Below, in pieces: positions 17,701 through 27,940 of a stretch of DNA of 64,000 nt. The stretch is from Ulva prolifera. Taxonomy: Eukaryota > Chlorophyta > Ulvophyceae > Ulvales > Ulvaceae. Position numbers and translations under genes: made by a program. How positions within the stretch are numbered: position 1 is the first letter of the stretch; every line of letters begins with the position of its first letter. Below the pieces are notes generated by a model, which did no database searches, had not been told where the DNA came from, and saw only the letters and a list, made by a program, of their open reading frames with translations. The stretch spans positions 620,001-684,000 of the forward strand of contig CM041199.1 in assembly GCA_023078555.1 (NCBI GenBank), given 5' to 3'.

Positions 17701-19635
17701 TCCAGTCGCCGGGCAGCACCGTCTCGTCAGCAGCCCAACACCTCAGCTTCCCTCAGCCCGCGGCCGAAGGTCGTGAACTTGGCGAGCAGCCCGACCCCAA
17801 GCAGCGTGAGCTCCGAGCTGCCCTCAGAGGTGATTGACCTCGAGGGCATTGATCTGGACCCCCAGACGTTCCAGGAGATCGGTGCGGACCTGAATTCGCA
17901 GCACAACCAACACCTTACTCTTGATGTTGCAATAGACTCATTCTGGGAACGCTTGCGTCAGGGATATGCTCATGACCCCGCATTCCGTGCACCTCCACAC
18001 AAGTATAGGTTCGACAAACATCTCCAAGCATATTTATGGGGCCACAAGCTAGTGATTCCGGACCATGATGGACTGCGAAAACAGATTTTGTTGTGGCATC
18101 ATGTACACCCGTGGCATGCACACATGGGAGTTCATCGCACACAAGCACTCATTATGGACACATTCTATTGGCCTGACATTAGCACGGACATTAAATCATT
18201 CATTTCACAATGTCATTCATGTCAGATAATGAAATCTCCGGGCTGTTCTGATAGCACTTTATCCCCGCTACCTGTCCCCACAGCGTGCTGGCGGGTGGTG
18301 AGCTTGGATATGATCACTCACTTACCGCGCACTGCCTCTGGGTATGACTGTATCGTTGTTTTTGTGGACCAGTTCTCCAAGATGGTCCGGCTTATACCTA
18401 CGCTGAGCACACTCGATGGTCCGGGTTTTGCTAAGTTGTTTTTCCAACACATCTATCCACACTATGGTCTGCCTTTGGGCATATGCAGCGATAGGGGCGT
18501 GCAGTGGAATAACAAGTTTTTCAACTCTGTCTGCGAGCACATGGGCATTCAACTCCGTTTGACGTTTTCATATCACCCTAGAGCCAACGGCCAAGTGGAG
18601 CGGCTCAACAGAGTCATTGAGGAGGCGCTCAGACACTTTGTCGGCCCCGCACACGACGATTGGGACTCGTTCCTGCCGCATGTTGAATTCAGCATTAACA
18701 GTTCAAAGAGCGAAAGCACCGGCTGCAGCCCCTTCCAACTCAACCGCATTACACCGCCACTGTCACCTACCGCGTTAGCATTTGGCTTGCCACAAACACG
18801 CCGTGTGCATACATCTATTTTGCACAGAATGTATTATCATTTGGCCAAGCAAGCACTCTCAGAGGCCAAACAAAGCATGTGGTCTTCCACAGTTCACAAT
18901 GAGCACTCGCAGCACTTCCAAGTAGGCAAAGATGTGCTGCTGTCATTGTCCAAGCTTGCGTTGCATCACCCGGCGCTTAGACGTAAATTCACTGCCAGGT
19001 GGGCTGGCCCTTGTCGCATCTTGGCCTTGATTGGGACAAGGGCTGCGCGGCTGCAACTACCTGCTACATTGCGAGAACTAAGGATTCATGATGTATTCCA
19101 TTTCTCGTGTCTTAAACCTTATGTTGATGCTCATTTTCATGAGTGTAGCACCTGCCCTGCGACGGGCCCAGATACGGACGCTGACAATGTCTTCGAAGTC
19201 GAGGCCGTCTTAGATTATAGGCGCACGCACACGCCGATGGCACAATCACATGACACGGGGCCCCTTAAAGGTCCGCATTATCTTGTCCGGTGGAAAGGAT
19301 ACTCTTCTCAACACGACCTCTGGTTGCCTGTGGGTGAGTTGGATAATTGTTTAGACAAGGTCGCGGATTACCTATTTCAAAATGCGTCCGCGAAACAACG
19401 CGAGGTGATGATTGCACAATTCCCGCGCGGTGCACGCGCACGGCTGGCACACCTCTTACAGCGTGCGCATAGTACACGTGGCGTGGACACTGCACCGGCC
19501 ACAATGTCGAGGCCACCGCGCTTAGTGCCGAGGACGCGCCGCAAATCAGCGCGCTTGCGTAAATCCAAGCCGACACTTGTTGCAGCAGTTTCCAGCCAAC
19601 AATTCTGCTCATGTTGTGCTGCGAGCCTATGCTAG
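14752..19635 (+). CDS. pol: Pol polyprotein: PR-RT-RNaseH-INT-chromodomain
   Basis: Replication and integration enzymes. The frame is open from the base after the gag UGA; the first ATG is at 14,857, giving 1,592 aa from there. Numbered from that Met: aspartic protease DTA at 140, reverse transcriptase with YLDD at 530-533 preceded by LDLHSGYHQIRL, RNase H with DASDYAYGA at 682, integrase zinc region (HPWHAHMGVHR, CHSC), integrase core D1151, D1212, E1248 (D-35-E spacing), and a C-terminal chromodomain at about 1446-1506 (HYLVRWKGY). The protease has DTA where DTG or DSG is usual. A Pro/Ser/Gln-rich linker of about 200 residues separates RNase H from integrase. No internal stop or frameshift is seen, so the element could be active. 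Confidence 0.97.
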   Translation, partial: DEGKPPIACPQWAAAPHVLAPHLSPPHATCFDSSFMSGSASLFDLHKLNENIVVTLPCTAEAQVAIRHIHTIDMHQHKITVVVPARIFESSTFIPFLRQHTQTRVDEARNLLQFISGAPVPGHQKYHVCTMVSNQRLSILPSKKAAVSVQPAAFVDLVCTMPARIHGNFAQALVDTAANHSMVTRGFLDRHSIAYTASQSVTVGISGSEASCLGKVVLNTRVGRRVISVKFTVVDSLPAATGSYQPNEALFALDVISAVDMSITFKHPRIVVYVPPLRSGRRKKDKPYFHIIHAGHSKFTSESSTQDDFMCSQRELKALTSKAKHGQQPLYVAHIRPTVATSPICCAGTKKKGYLSEQVAPAHVPQDTSNIPACIKSVVDKHKGEGGTLGPPPPNTSASGFEMDIDLLPGTRPRAARQYRLTPRETLELEKQLNHLLTMGWVQPSVSPWASCVLFAPKPGGKLRLCIDYRYLNEHTVKNTYPLPRIDTLLDQLQGHKFFSALDLHSGYHQIRLSSKAGPKTAFRTPDGLYEWKVMPFGLSNAPSVFQQAMHVVLKGLIGKICLAYLDDIVVLARSEEEHAKHLDLVLTRLAEHKFYCNIDKCQFALQEIKYLGHVVTADTVQPDPYKVQVLQDWPVADLQKSTNNIRSFLGLAGYFRRFVPKFPTLAAPLLQRISSKESIPWTKQCDAAFVNIKNALVNATVMRHPDLNKPFHIYTDASDYAYGAVLTQQHEDTLCPVAWIGRKMNRAEENYYTLEKELGAIVFAYRQWRCYLENNHTVFIHSDHNPLRFLQTQKKLSGKHARWLESLSRIDWKITYIPGDKNVVADAVSRATHLPTTEVVLHDGHTLAAERPHEPYRALALTSLLVRRSPGQAPALSEGFPPLALSQPPSRGTVIMDSPRGSPSAWHTADRPAATTLFSPRTQDRQDLRRALGLLNPSNPAYPVIRDMLRQATATPTATIRGPPQPLPPLQAAASSQPVKPSSSRRAAPSRQQPNTSASLSPRPKVVNLASSPTPSSVSSELPSEVIDLEGIDLDPQTFQEIGADLNSQHNQHLTLDVAIDSFWERLRQGYAHDPAFRAPPHKYRFDKHLQAYLWGHKLVIPDHDGLRKQILLWHHVHPWHAHMGVHRTQALIMDTFYWPDISTDIKSFISQCHSCQIMKSPGCSDSTLSPLPVPTACWRVVSLDMITHLPRTASGYDCIVVFVDQFSKMVRLIPTLSTLDGPGFAKLFFQHIYPHYGLPLGICSDRGVQWNNKFFNSVCEHMGIQLRLTFSYHPRANGQVERLNRVIEEALRHFVGPAHDDWDSFLPHVEFSINSSKSESTGCSPFQLNRITPPLSPTALAFGLPQTRRVHTSILHRMYYHLAKQALSEAKQSMWSSTVHNEHSQHFQVGKDVLLSLSKLALHHPALRRKFTARWAGPCRILALIGTRAARLQLPATLRELRIHDVFHFSCLKPYVDAHFHECSTCPATGPDTDADNVFEVEAVLDYRRTHTPMAQSHDTGPLKGPHYLVRWKGYSSQHDLWLPVGELDNCLDKVADYLFQNASAKQREVMIAQFPRGARARLAHLLQRAHSTRGVDTAPATMSRPPRLVPRTRRKSARLRKSKPTLVAAVSSQQFCSCCAASLC

Positions 19636-20575
19636 GCCATTGCTGTGCCCTGCTATTTGTTGAAGGGGACGCCTGGATCCATATAGCACTTACCTGGGCG
19701 TTACCGGTCATGAGGAGTTGGGTCCGACGCAGGATATTCTTGACCGTATCCTGCCCGCTCCGCCGATACTTCTCGGTCTTAGGTCCATGTGCACGATCAC
19801 ATCGGAACCACTTATGCCATCCCTGCAGCACTCGTCATGCTGGGCACGGTCATTCACCGGGTTGGAACCTCGGCATGGTAGCACCTAGTCGCCATATAGC
19901 GTGTTACACTACCGGAATGCACCAGTTACATCCTCGATAGGCACTTATGGGGTTAAATTCTTGTCAATGTGGGCCGGTGTTTCCGCACCTTCTGGCATGC
20001 CGTTCACACGGCTACGCACATTCAACCTTTGTGAGATTTGCCGCGTTATTTGACATACGGCTGCTATGCAGTGGCATCCTTACCTTCCGCGTCGGAGGGC
20101 TCTGCCTTGACCAGCTCCAAGATTAAGCGGTTGCTGGTTAACGTTCAGAAGTTTATGAATGATGTGTCCAAGACCCCCACCTCCGGCGTTAGCGGGGATG
20201 AATTTAGGGCCAAGCTTGTCGCTATTGTGCGGGCTGAGCGGTCTGCTGTCGCTGCCGCCCGCGCCCGTGAGCGTAGCTTGCATGAATTTATTGAGCTGGT
20301 CACCCACTCACACGGCCGTGTGTTGGGCCATTATCTGGATGATCTGGTGATGTCCTTCTCGGACCTTATGTAACCCGTTTGCTGGGCAGACGCGGCACCG
20401 GCTCTTGTTACAAAGCCCCGGTCTCGCCCCCACCTCGTGGGCCCTTACTGTGCTTACACCTTGCGTTGTGTGCTTCGCGCCAGTGGCACTGCCGTGTTCA
20501 TAGCGTCGCTGCGCTTGTGATGTGGTATTCTGCCACCATTTGCGTGCTTCGCTTCCGGAGCTTCGCTCCTCTGTT
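19636..20575 (+). other. Segment between pol and the 3' LTR holding a possible third ORF
   Basis: About 940 bases of non-LTR sequence. An open stretch at 20,035-20,373 lacks an early ATG; the first in-frame Met is about 40 codons in (KFMNDV). A TGCTATGCAG acceptor near 20,070 would make it a spliced 3' exon. The product is helical and charged (FRAKLVAIVRAERSAVAAAR) with no motif recognised. It occupies the env-like position but shows no signal peptide or membrane segment. It may instead be regulatory RNA or 3' untranslated sequence. Confidence 0.45.
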
Positions 20576-20586
20576 AAGGGGGGAGG
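20576..20586 (+). other. Polypurine tract
   Basis: AAGGGGGGAGG lies directly before the 3' LTR and would prime plus-strand DNA synthesis. Confidence 0.9.
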
Positions 20587-21386
20587 TGTTGTGAGATATC
20601 TCTCACACTAGCGCATGCTGGCACAATTAACACCTTTTCTTATATGCGCAGCGGCTTGTCCAGCCATGTGGACGGTCGCACACGCATAGCTTTTGAATTA
20701 CCGATCGAGTTGTACACAGTATGATCACACGTACGCTCAGTAGGCTTACGTGCCTGCACTCGCCACGTGTGACTGCACGCGTCCACCAGCCTTACGTGCA
20801 CATTGCATCAGCACTGTGTACAGCCTTCTCCCGGCACAATGTGTCCCGTCATAGGCTTATTATGGCTTTATGCGGCTAGCCGAATCGTTACTGCACATAT
20901 TACGTCTTACTGTGTGCATTACCGCCGTTACACAGGGTCCGCCCGGCGGGCTCCAGGGTTGGCATGCACGATAATATCTGTACAGCCACCCAGAGCTGCC
21001 CACAAATTACGTGCGCTGCCTTGCTTACACTCATCTCAGGCTCTGTGAGCCACAATTTAAGATCTCCCGCGCTTATGCGGGATCTGGGATCAGTGTGGCA
21101 GTTATGCGGCACGATTCGGCGAGGCCAGCTTTGACAGGGGGATTGACCTGGGCGCACACACCCCGGTATTTATACCGAGCGCTTGCTGGGACCAGGCACG
21201 CTTTACAGTAGTCTGGTTGGGGCGCCTTCCATTCCTGCACTGGCACGTCGCATCCCTGCGTGTAAGTGTACCCCTGCTCTGTTTGTGCCTATACAGCCCT
21301 CGTGCTGCGGCAATCTTGGCCCATCACCGTTTCTACTTACTGCCATCGAGGTCTGTTACCCAAGACCAGACCAATAGGTCTCAACA
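20587..21386 (+). repeat. 3' LTR (800 bp)
   Basis: Appears identical to the 5' LTR at a constant offset of 8,990 bases. It is followed by the TTTTA target-site copy at 21,387-21,391. Confidence 0.97.
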
Positions 21387-21399
21387 TTTTACTTTACAG

Positions 21400-24300
21400 G
21401 GCTTCCGGACCGGCGTCTGCATCGCCATTTTGCGTCACTGCCTGCTTACGTGTCATATATGGACGGCGTACGAGCAGAAGGTACATCACGTATCGGCCAT
21501 GGTGCGCATGCTGGACCAGTGCATACGCGCAGGAGGAGGGGCGTCGGCAGTGCCGTCCCCCCTCCTGAGTGCCGACTCGACAGTCACGTCCTGCACGTCC
21601 AATGGCACCGTGAGCACCTCAGAACGCTCCGGGAAGCGCTGGGAACGTCTGTGCACTCCCAGTGACCTTCTGAATATCACTGTATCCTGTTTTTTGAGAG
21701 TCGCCGGGCAAAACCGACCTTTTGGCCAAATTTCGCGTGCATGGCTGGGCAAAAAGCCCCATTCTGCCCAGTGGACGCGTGGGCGTGCCCAGCGCTGCCA
21801 CACGCATGCCCATTGGTCTCAAACACCCTTACGTTCTCTCATGTGCTTTCTGTTGTGCTAAAACTTGGGCTTTTGTGTTGCTGTGGGCGGTACAGTGCAT
21901 ACTCTGCCATGTTCGCTTCCCTGGGACGCCATCGACCGCGGCCCTGGGAGCTGGTATGCACAGAATAAAGACCAGAGATATTTGACATGGGTTCTCGGGT
22001 TTGGCGAGACTGCTGCTGGCTCTCTGTTGGTGTGGCTGGGCAGATTGGTGAGGTCTGCAGGAGGCTGCACACACCCAGGCGAGACGTAAGGACGTGTCCA
22101 CTGGTAGCGCAACCAGAAGCTTTCATGCGGCTTTACCCCCTAGACCACACGTCTCGGTCTAGTTCCCCTACACTGCTCACTCGATGCGATCGATTCACAT
22201 GGAAGTCGATCCCTCTCGCTCAAAAGTGCGCCAGCACCTACGCACCGCATCTTACGTGCACAAGTCGCAGATGTAGAGGGCGCCAAACTGCTCAGCCAAT
22301 GCGAATGCCTTCCGGCTGCGCATCTGCGCAAATGCCCTTGTAACTGGCAGGTTTCCGAACGCAACTTTTCCATAAGCGATCTGCGTGCAGCGGCTTCCGC
22401 GACGGGGCGGTGCCGCCGGTCACCACGCCATCACTATGCATGCCACGCCGGCACAGCTTTTGCATTTTCACGGACGCCATCGCCTGGTTGAGTCGATGCA
22501 TTGACCGCCTCCGGGCCCAAGAGTGGTGCTGAGCACCGTGCCTTAGAATCCTTGCTGCCAGGGCATCCCGGCTACCAGTCTATATGGTCTATGCACATCA
22601 TGAGAGATGATCTCTTCCTTCCCGGAGTGCATACGTGCTCTGCGGCGTGGGCACTGCACTCTTGCGCGCTTCCCCTAGTGTCGGAGGCGCAGCTCGCCGC
22701 AGCGTGCTGTGGCAATAGCTGCTGACCGATGACCCAGCGCACGCACACGCCGCGTGGGCGCCCCAGCTGTGCAAGAGCAGGGTGCTGTCGACATCCCTTC
22801 ACCCGAGTTGCCCTTGCGTTTCTATACCAACTTGTGCGGCCACAAATGCACGCGTTCAATTCCGTTTCAAAATGGTCGGCCTGAAGACAAGTCTCCTCTC
22901 CTCTCCTCTCTGGCTCGCCGGGTCGATGCCGGTGGCCCCTGAGTTCGATGGGCGACACGCGATTTCATGGTCACACGGGGCCAAATAGTCAGGAGTGGCC
23001 TCCGCACATGCTGTCAGCACCCATGGTAGCTGGGGGAGGGGGGGGGGGGGAGGGGGTATTGTGGGTGCAGATCTGTGTGTTGTGGGGGCCACATGCATGC
23101 ATGCACATGCATGTACACATGTGAGGCGAGTCGCATCGCCTCTGCAGTATGTCGGGGTTGCAAGCGAGCCTTTGGGATGGCAGTGCAAGCCTGGGGGTGC
23201 TCGAGAGGGTGTGCCGGCCCGGCTGCAGGAGGTACTGGAGGTGCTGCGTGAGGAGGCATGCACAGTGCACCTGGTTGGTCTCCTGGGAGATTGCTATTGG
23301 TGCCGATAGTGTGCGGACGCAGGACTTGCATGCAGAGCTCTGGTCGCCCGAGCTTGGCAGAGGTAAACGGGCGACACCACACGAGCTGCTGTTGAAATAT
23401 GTGTCCTCGCAGCACATGTTGCGGTCCATACACTGGTGCTGTATGTACAGTGACACACACTGCTGCGTTTATACAGCAGCGATGACAATGATCACATACA
23501 CAAGTGAGATCGTGACAAATTCAGCAGGTTTCTTTGAGGCATGATGCATTTGCATTCGCCAGCCTGCTTCCTCAGGCGATCATCGCGCGTGGCCCAGGCT
23601 GCTGCAGAGCGAGGTTAGATAACCGATGCTTTCCCGCTTGTCCAAATCGGACGCCAGCTGACGCATGAACATTTCAAGCAACAGTTTGCTTTGTCTGTTT
23701 GCTTCTTTCGCGGTGCTGCCCGCCTTGCTGCCTTTGTCCTTGTAACATTTCAAACAACAGTGGTGACAGTCTGAGGGCTTGGAAGAACTCTGGCCTTTGT
23801 GTGCAAGGTTGTCGTGCTACCTATGCGTCCCGAAGGCGGTGTCGTCTACCTTGCAGCTGCCAACAGTGCATCGCTGTCGAAAATCGCGAGGATTATCGCG
23901 GGCCATAGCTCCATCGCATAGTTCTGCTCGAAGGTCATGGCTGGAACACGTCAATACCTCAAATCTAAGCTTGCATCATTTTTCCATTCGAGGTGAGCTG
24001 GTGGTGTTGTTAAACGCACAAGACATGCCTTGGCAATTACCACCGGTTATTACGGGATCCATGATGTTTGCTGCACGGTGCACGAATGGTGCTGTAGCTG
24101 CTTCAACTGTAGCTGCGAATTTGTTTTTGCTGGCGGAAGCTTTCGGTCGATTCCACTGGACTGTCGCTGATCGCGATGGCATGTGGTCGTTCCGACTGTA
24201 CGGTGCTCCTTAGGCTGCGGCTGCTCGCAGATCCTCCAGCTCTTCGTCATCGGATCAGGATGAAGACAATCTTCCTGCCGCAAATGGTGTCGATGCGGAC

Positions 24301-26450
24301 GAAGTCAAGCCAGATGAGCCAGTGCTTTGCCCGTGGGAGGACTACAGATGTGCTTTCAGAATCCTGGCGCTGTGGGCCAAGAGGATGGCCTGCCAGGTCG
24401 CAGGCGACAATCATCCAAAGATAGAAGGTGTTTGGCTGCACGTCATCTTGAAGGAAGCTGGGTACTGCCGCCCTTTTGTCACCACTGAAGGGAACAGTGA
24501 ACAGCCTACACCATCATATGCCCCATCTGCCATTCCCGTCATCCGCCGAGGATTTCAAGATATCATTCACGGGGGGCTGAGCTTGCCGTATGGACCCCAC
24601 ATAACCGGCGTTCATGTGAGTGCTCGTGCAAAAGACCAAGGATGGTGTAGTGATCCATCCGCGGGCTCATGGGTGTGCTTATCATTGCTTTCCGCATGCA
24701 AAGGCTGCATCAGACTGAAATTTTGCTGTTCTGTACTTGCACCGCTAGAGATGACTTCTCGGGAATGTACATGTGTCCAGAAACTAGAAACACCTGAGGT
24801 TTCACGAATACGGTCATCGTATCTTTCCTTAAGCTGCTTGTACAAGTAGAATTCCCATACCAGCTGGCCTCAAATTATCCCAGAGAGCCCTGGCTGCAGA
24901 TATGAATCACAGTGCAGCGCCCGGATGACCTTCAACGGCCACCTGCGGCGTCCAGGTAGAGCGGACTCACCCCGTGCCCAACAATCAGCAAGTGCACATG
25001 GGAAGGCACACCAGCGTGTACCACACAGCGTGCTGTATGATCACATCTTCCACGACGATGAGGGGAAAACACCAATGACTAGACCTTGCACACAAAAGAA
25101 GCGGCCACACATGGGAGACTGGGTCACACCAACAAAGTGGCACTGCGCATCCATGTGTGTGGTCCATGGCACGTCTGTGTAGCCATGCACAGACAAAACA
25201 ACATAGCCGGATTTGCTATCTGCATCATGCAAACAATTGCAAGCCATCTGACCCATCAGGTACAGACAAGACTGGCTGGCGGGATCATTGCAGTCGTGCC
25301 AAGTTGAGCAGAGTTGATTGTGCAGACATGGGGGGAGCTAGCTTGGGGCTCCGCATCGGATGAGCAGCCGGACATCCAAGTGTCCGAACAGCGCTTCGAA
25401 GTGTACCGAAACGCGGTCAACGTCCAAGGCTGGCAGGACCATGATGTTGTGTTTGAGGGTGACCATCTCCAGGCGCTGCTGGATGCCAGGCCGCTGCCCC
25501 AGCCTGGGCCGCCACCGTTGCTGCTCTTCATGATTCGTTCAGCGTTTCCTGGCTGGTATCACACTGTCGCCAGCGTTGAGCTGGTGGTGGAATGGGAACA
25601 CAATCTCAACTGATGCCTGAATCCGCAGGTATTTGACGAAGATTTGACTTTATCAAGGTCAACCCTCAGCATACTGAATGGCCATCAAAGCCTATGCAGT
25701 TGAGACATGTGTGTGCATCAGCCTGGCACAATGAGAACAACTGGGCAATGACATGTTTGCCCTGTACACGGCGGGACAAATCACGAAAGTGCCGCTGAGT
25801 TAGTAGAGACTGGAGTGTCAGTCCCTCTTTTAGGCCCCGCTAACCCTCGTCACCAAGCCTTTGGAACCTACCGGATTTTGAAATGTGTTTCAGGATGACA
25901 TTGCAGTACAGTGCAATACCACCTAGTGTGTTTGCAGTGACCCCATTGTGGCTGAGGAGATTTGGCGCTATCACACAAATAGAAGATATGATGGATATTA
26001 AGTTTTAGGCCGCAATTCTGTACTTCTGAAAAGTTCAGAAGTGTGTACACTGCCAATGCCTGAAATTCATCGGCCAGCCAGCATGATCAACTATATTGCA
26101 AATCGTATCAGCAGAAATAGCCATTTCATCAGCAGTAGAGCCTTGCGAGGCATGCTGTCATTCTTTCGCATGACAATCACAACATCCATGTCTAATCATG
26201 ACGATCACAACCGGTGATCTTTCAGGCACAGCCATCGTTCCTAGTGGTAGCTGGATAGCCTCGACACTGTAGCAGTAGTGTCTGCCACAGAGCCCTCCAC
26301 TCCTTGGTCCGCGAGCATGCTGGACAGATGCAGGCTAGATCAGGAGTTTCTCCACCTCGCCCTGCAGCTTGATGATCTGCTGGTTGATGGCACTTTGGTC
26401 GTTTGAAGTGATCGAGGCTGCAATCACCTGCACTCAACGCTCTGCCCTCA
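21400..26450. repeat. Tandem segmental duplication, copy B (about 5.05 kb)
   Basis: Counterpart of 7,068-11,475. It starts just after the retrotransposon (TTCCGGACCGGCG) and runs through the terminal SNU13 exon, continuing into the intact SNU13 gene. It carries about 500 extra bases at roughly 21.5-22.0 kb. Because the whole SNU13 gene is attached here, copy B is the likely parental arrangement. From 21,400 to 24,213 no exon could be fixed. Confidence 0.85.
24214..25613 (+). CDS. Protein with SRDQGW/YPGW-type module, copy B (3' part of gene)
   Basis: Paralogue of the gene at 9,241-10,629 with the same exon frame: 24,214-24,672 after a CTTAG acceptor, and a last exon at 25,326-25,613 after TTGTGCAG. 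It encodes a Ser-rich acidic segment, WEDYRCAFRILALWAKRM, HITGVHVSARAKDQGWCSDP with a donor after GSW, and a terminal block ending FPGWYHTVASVELVVEWE. Differences from copy A in these exons are mostly conservative, which suggests selection on the protein. Upstream, about 23,230-23,310, a stretch (EVLEVLREEACTVHLVGLLG) could be another exon; copy A has a stop just before the matching part. The gene is convergent with SNU13. Function unknown. Confidence 0.55.
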
Positions 26451-27302
26451 ATGCCATAATGATGCACCCCATGTCTCTCAGCATGTGAGACAGCCACAAC
26501 ATTATTAAACTGCTAGCTACCAGAAAGAGTGCCAGGAGACTGTAGATGGCACTCGGTCCACAGCGATAGTTGTGAGCCCGCCGAAAGGATTCAAGCATGG
26601 CATGCAGGCAGGATTCCATAAACAAGACAGGTTACATAAAAAGGAGCAGCTCTTGCTCTGTGGTGAATGAGATGTAAAACTCCAGCGCCCACCCTTATGC
26701 AATCATTAGGGAGTGTTTTGATTCGCACCGGTCGTGTGACTCCACAGGCACGCCCCAAGGCCGCCTTAGAAGGGACAAAAACATAAGGAGTGTTCTGCAC
26801 GCAAAGCAAACGGTAAGCCCATATGTACTGATAAGACTTCCGCATCAGAGTCCGAGCATGGCCGGCTGGGCTTTGGTACGGGGGGGACGGTGTACCTTGT
26901 CTTCAGCCAGCAAGGGCAAGTGCAGTAAAATCTCAATGGGATCGGTGTCCGCCGCCAACACGACCAGAGAAGCAATTCCTCGATTCAGAGTCTTTGTTGC
27001 TGCATGTGTCATATTCCTGATAGCCAACCACGGTGAATGAGCATGGCTGGCGATTATGCAACTCGACCATGGCACTGAAGCGCGACGACTTGCCGAAGCA
27101 CACCTTCGTTAGCCCCCTTCTTCAGCTGATTGTAGTTCATAGCTTGCTGAACGATGTCGAGAATAGTGTTCGACAGCTGCACAAGGTCCAGCGAGATTGA
27201 TTACACCGAGTCGTAACGTGGTCATGACACAAGCGCCGCAGAGCTGAGAAACAAGCATACCTCGGCCCCAGCAAGTGGATAAGCTTTCGGGTTCACAGCC
27301 AT
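26335..27302 (-). CDS. SNU13: SNU13 / 15.5K (NHP2L1), L7Ae-family RNA-binding protein
   Basis: Binds kink-turns in U4 snRNA and box C/D snoRNAs, nucleating the U4/U6.U5 tri-snRNP and snoRNPs in the nucleus. Five exons with closing phases: 27302-27261 ([14 protein letters not shown]), 27176-27104 ([11 protein letters not shown]), 26999-26896 ([21 protein letters not shown]), 26794-26729 ([20 protein letters not shown]) and 26427-26335 (ending EVEKLLI). The sum is 378 bases, 125 aa, the usual length. The conserved GANE-TKTLNRG RNA-contact region is intact. The ATG at 27,300-27,302 gives the family N-terminus. The gene converges with copy B of the upstream plus-strand gene; only its last exon lies inside the duplication. 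Confidence 0.97.
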
Positions 27303-27940
27303 GATTGTAATACGGAAGGCTGATCACTACCCCACGAATGTGCCCTGGGCGGCTGCAAGTGAGATCGTTCAAAGTCGGCGAAGAGTGAAAAAAGGCTGCA
27401 CTAAGATCATCCATACACTGCAGCAGCAACCACAGGCCCACGCTATATCAAAGTGATCCTGGCGCGATTTCTCCAGTCGCTGTCATTATGGTTGAGTGTC
27501 GCGGGTACGCCCCGATGCAAGTTTGTTTTCAGTGGCTATCGGCTACAACAGATTGGTACTGTGCGTACGCCTTCGCTGAGCTTGCGGTCAACACATGTAA
27601 CTCCGCAACAGAAAGTATCCTGACAAGAAATGGCGAACTCCTAGCATCAGGTTCGGTATGTTGTGCACACAGCTGCAGGTCTTTCTAGCTACGCACAGTC
27701 CGCGAAGCGCAGAAGCAGTCTTGCGGAGGACGCCGGCATGTATTCGTTGATTGCAAGCTTAGACTAGAATTCATCAGACCTTGTGTTCAGGTCGATTAGC
27801 CGGTGGGAGGTCATTCCGGCTGCGCGTTCTGACGTCCATTCCGCGGCTTCTGCTACCTTGGCTTCAATTTGAATACGTGCGTTTGAATCAGCATGGCGGT
27901 ACGTCGCCAGCCTAGGTATTTCTTGTGTTTTTACTGATTG
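27303..27940. other. Spacer between divergent SNU13 and fatty-acid hydroxylase genes
   Basis: About 640 bases between the SNU13 start (minus) and the hydroxylase ATG (plus), so both promoters should be here. No TATA box or other motif was assigned. Open frames on both strands look fortuitous. Confidence 0.5.

Larger units (their letters stand above)
11597..21386 (+). mobile_element. Full-length Ty3/gypsy chromovirus-type LTR retrotransposon (9.79 kb)
   Basis: Copy-and-paste retroelement of the Metaviridae type, with everything expected for autonomy: two 800-bp LTRs (TGTTG...CAACA), TTTTA target duplications at 11592-11596 and 21387-21391, gag, a pol ordered protease-RT-RNase H-integrase-chromodomain, and a polypurine tract. 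The LTRs keep an exact 8,990-base offset from end to end and look identical base for base, so insertion is recent on an evolutionary scale. Gag and pol share one frame separated by a single UGA. A third open stretch lies between pol and the 3' LTR. The element sits between the two copies of an older tandem duplication and interrupts no recognised exon. Confidence 0.97.

Noticed and set aside
20038-20373. 111-residue third ORF starting at 20,038
   Set aside because: The first codon is TTG, not ATG; the stretch is kept only as a possible spliced exon.
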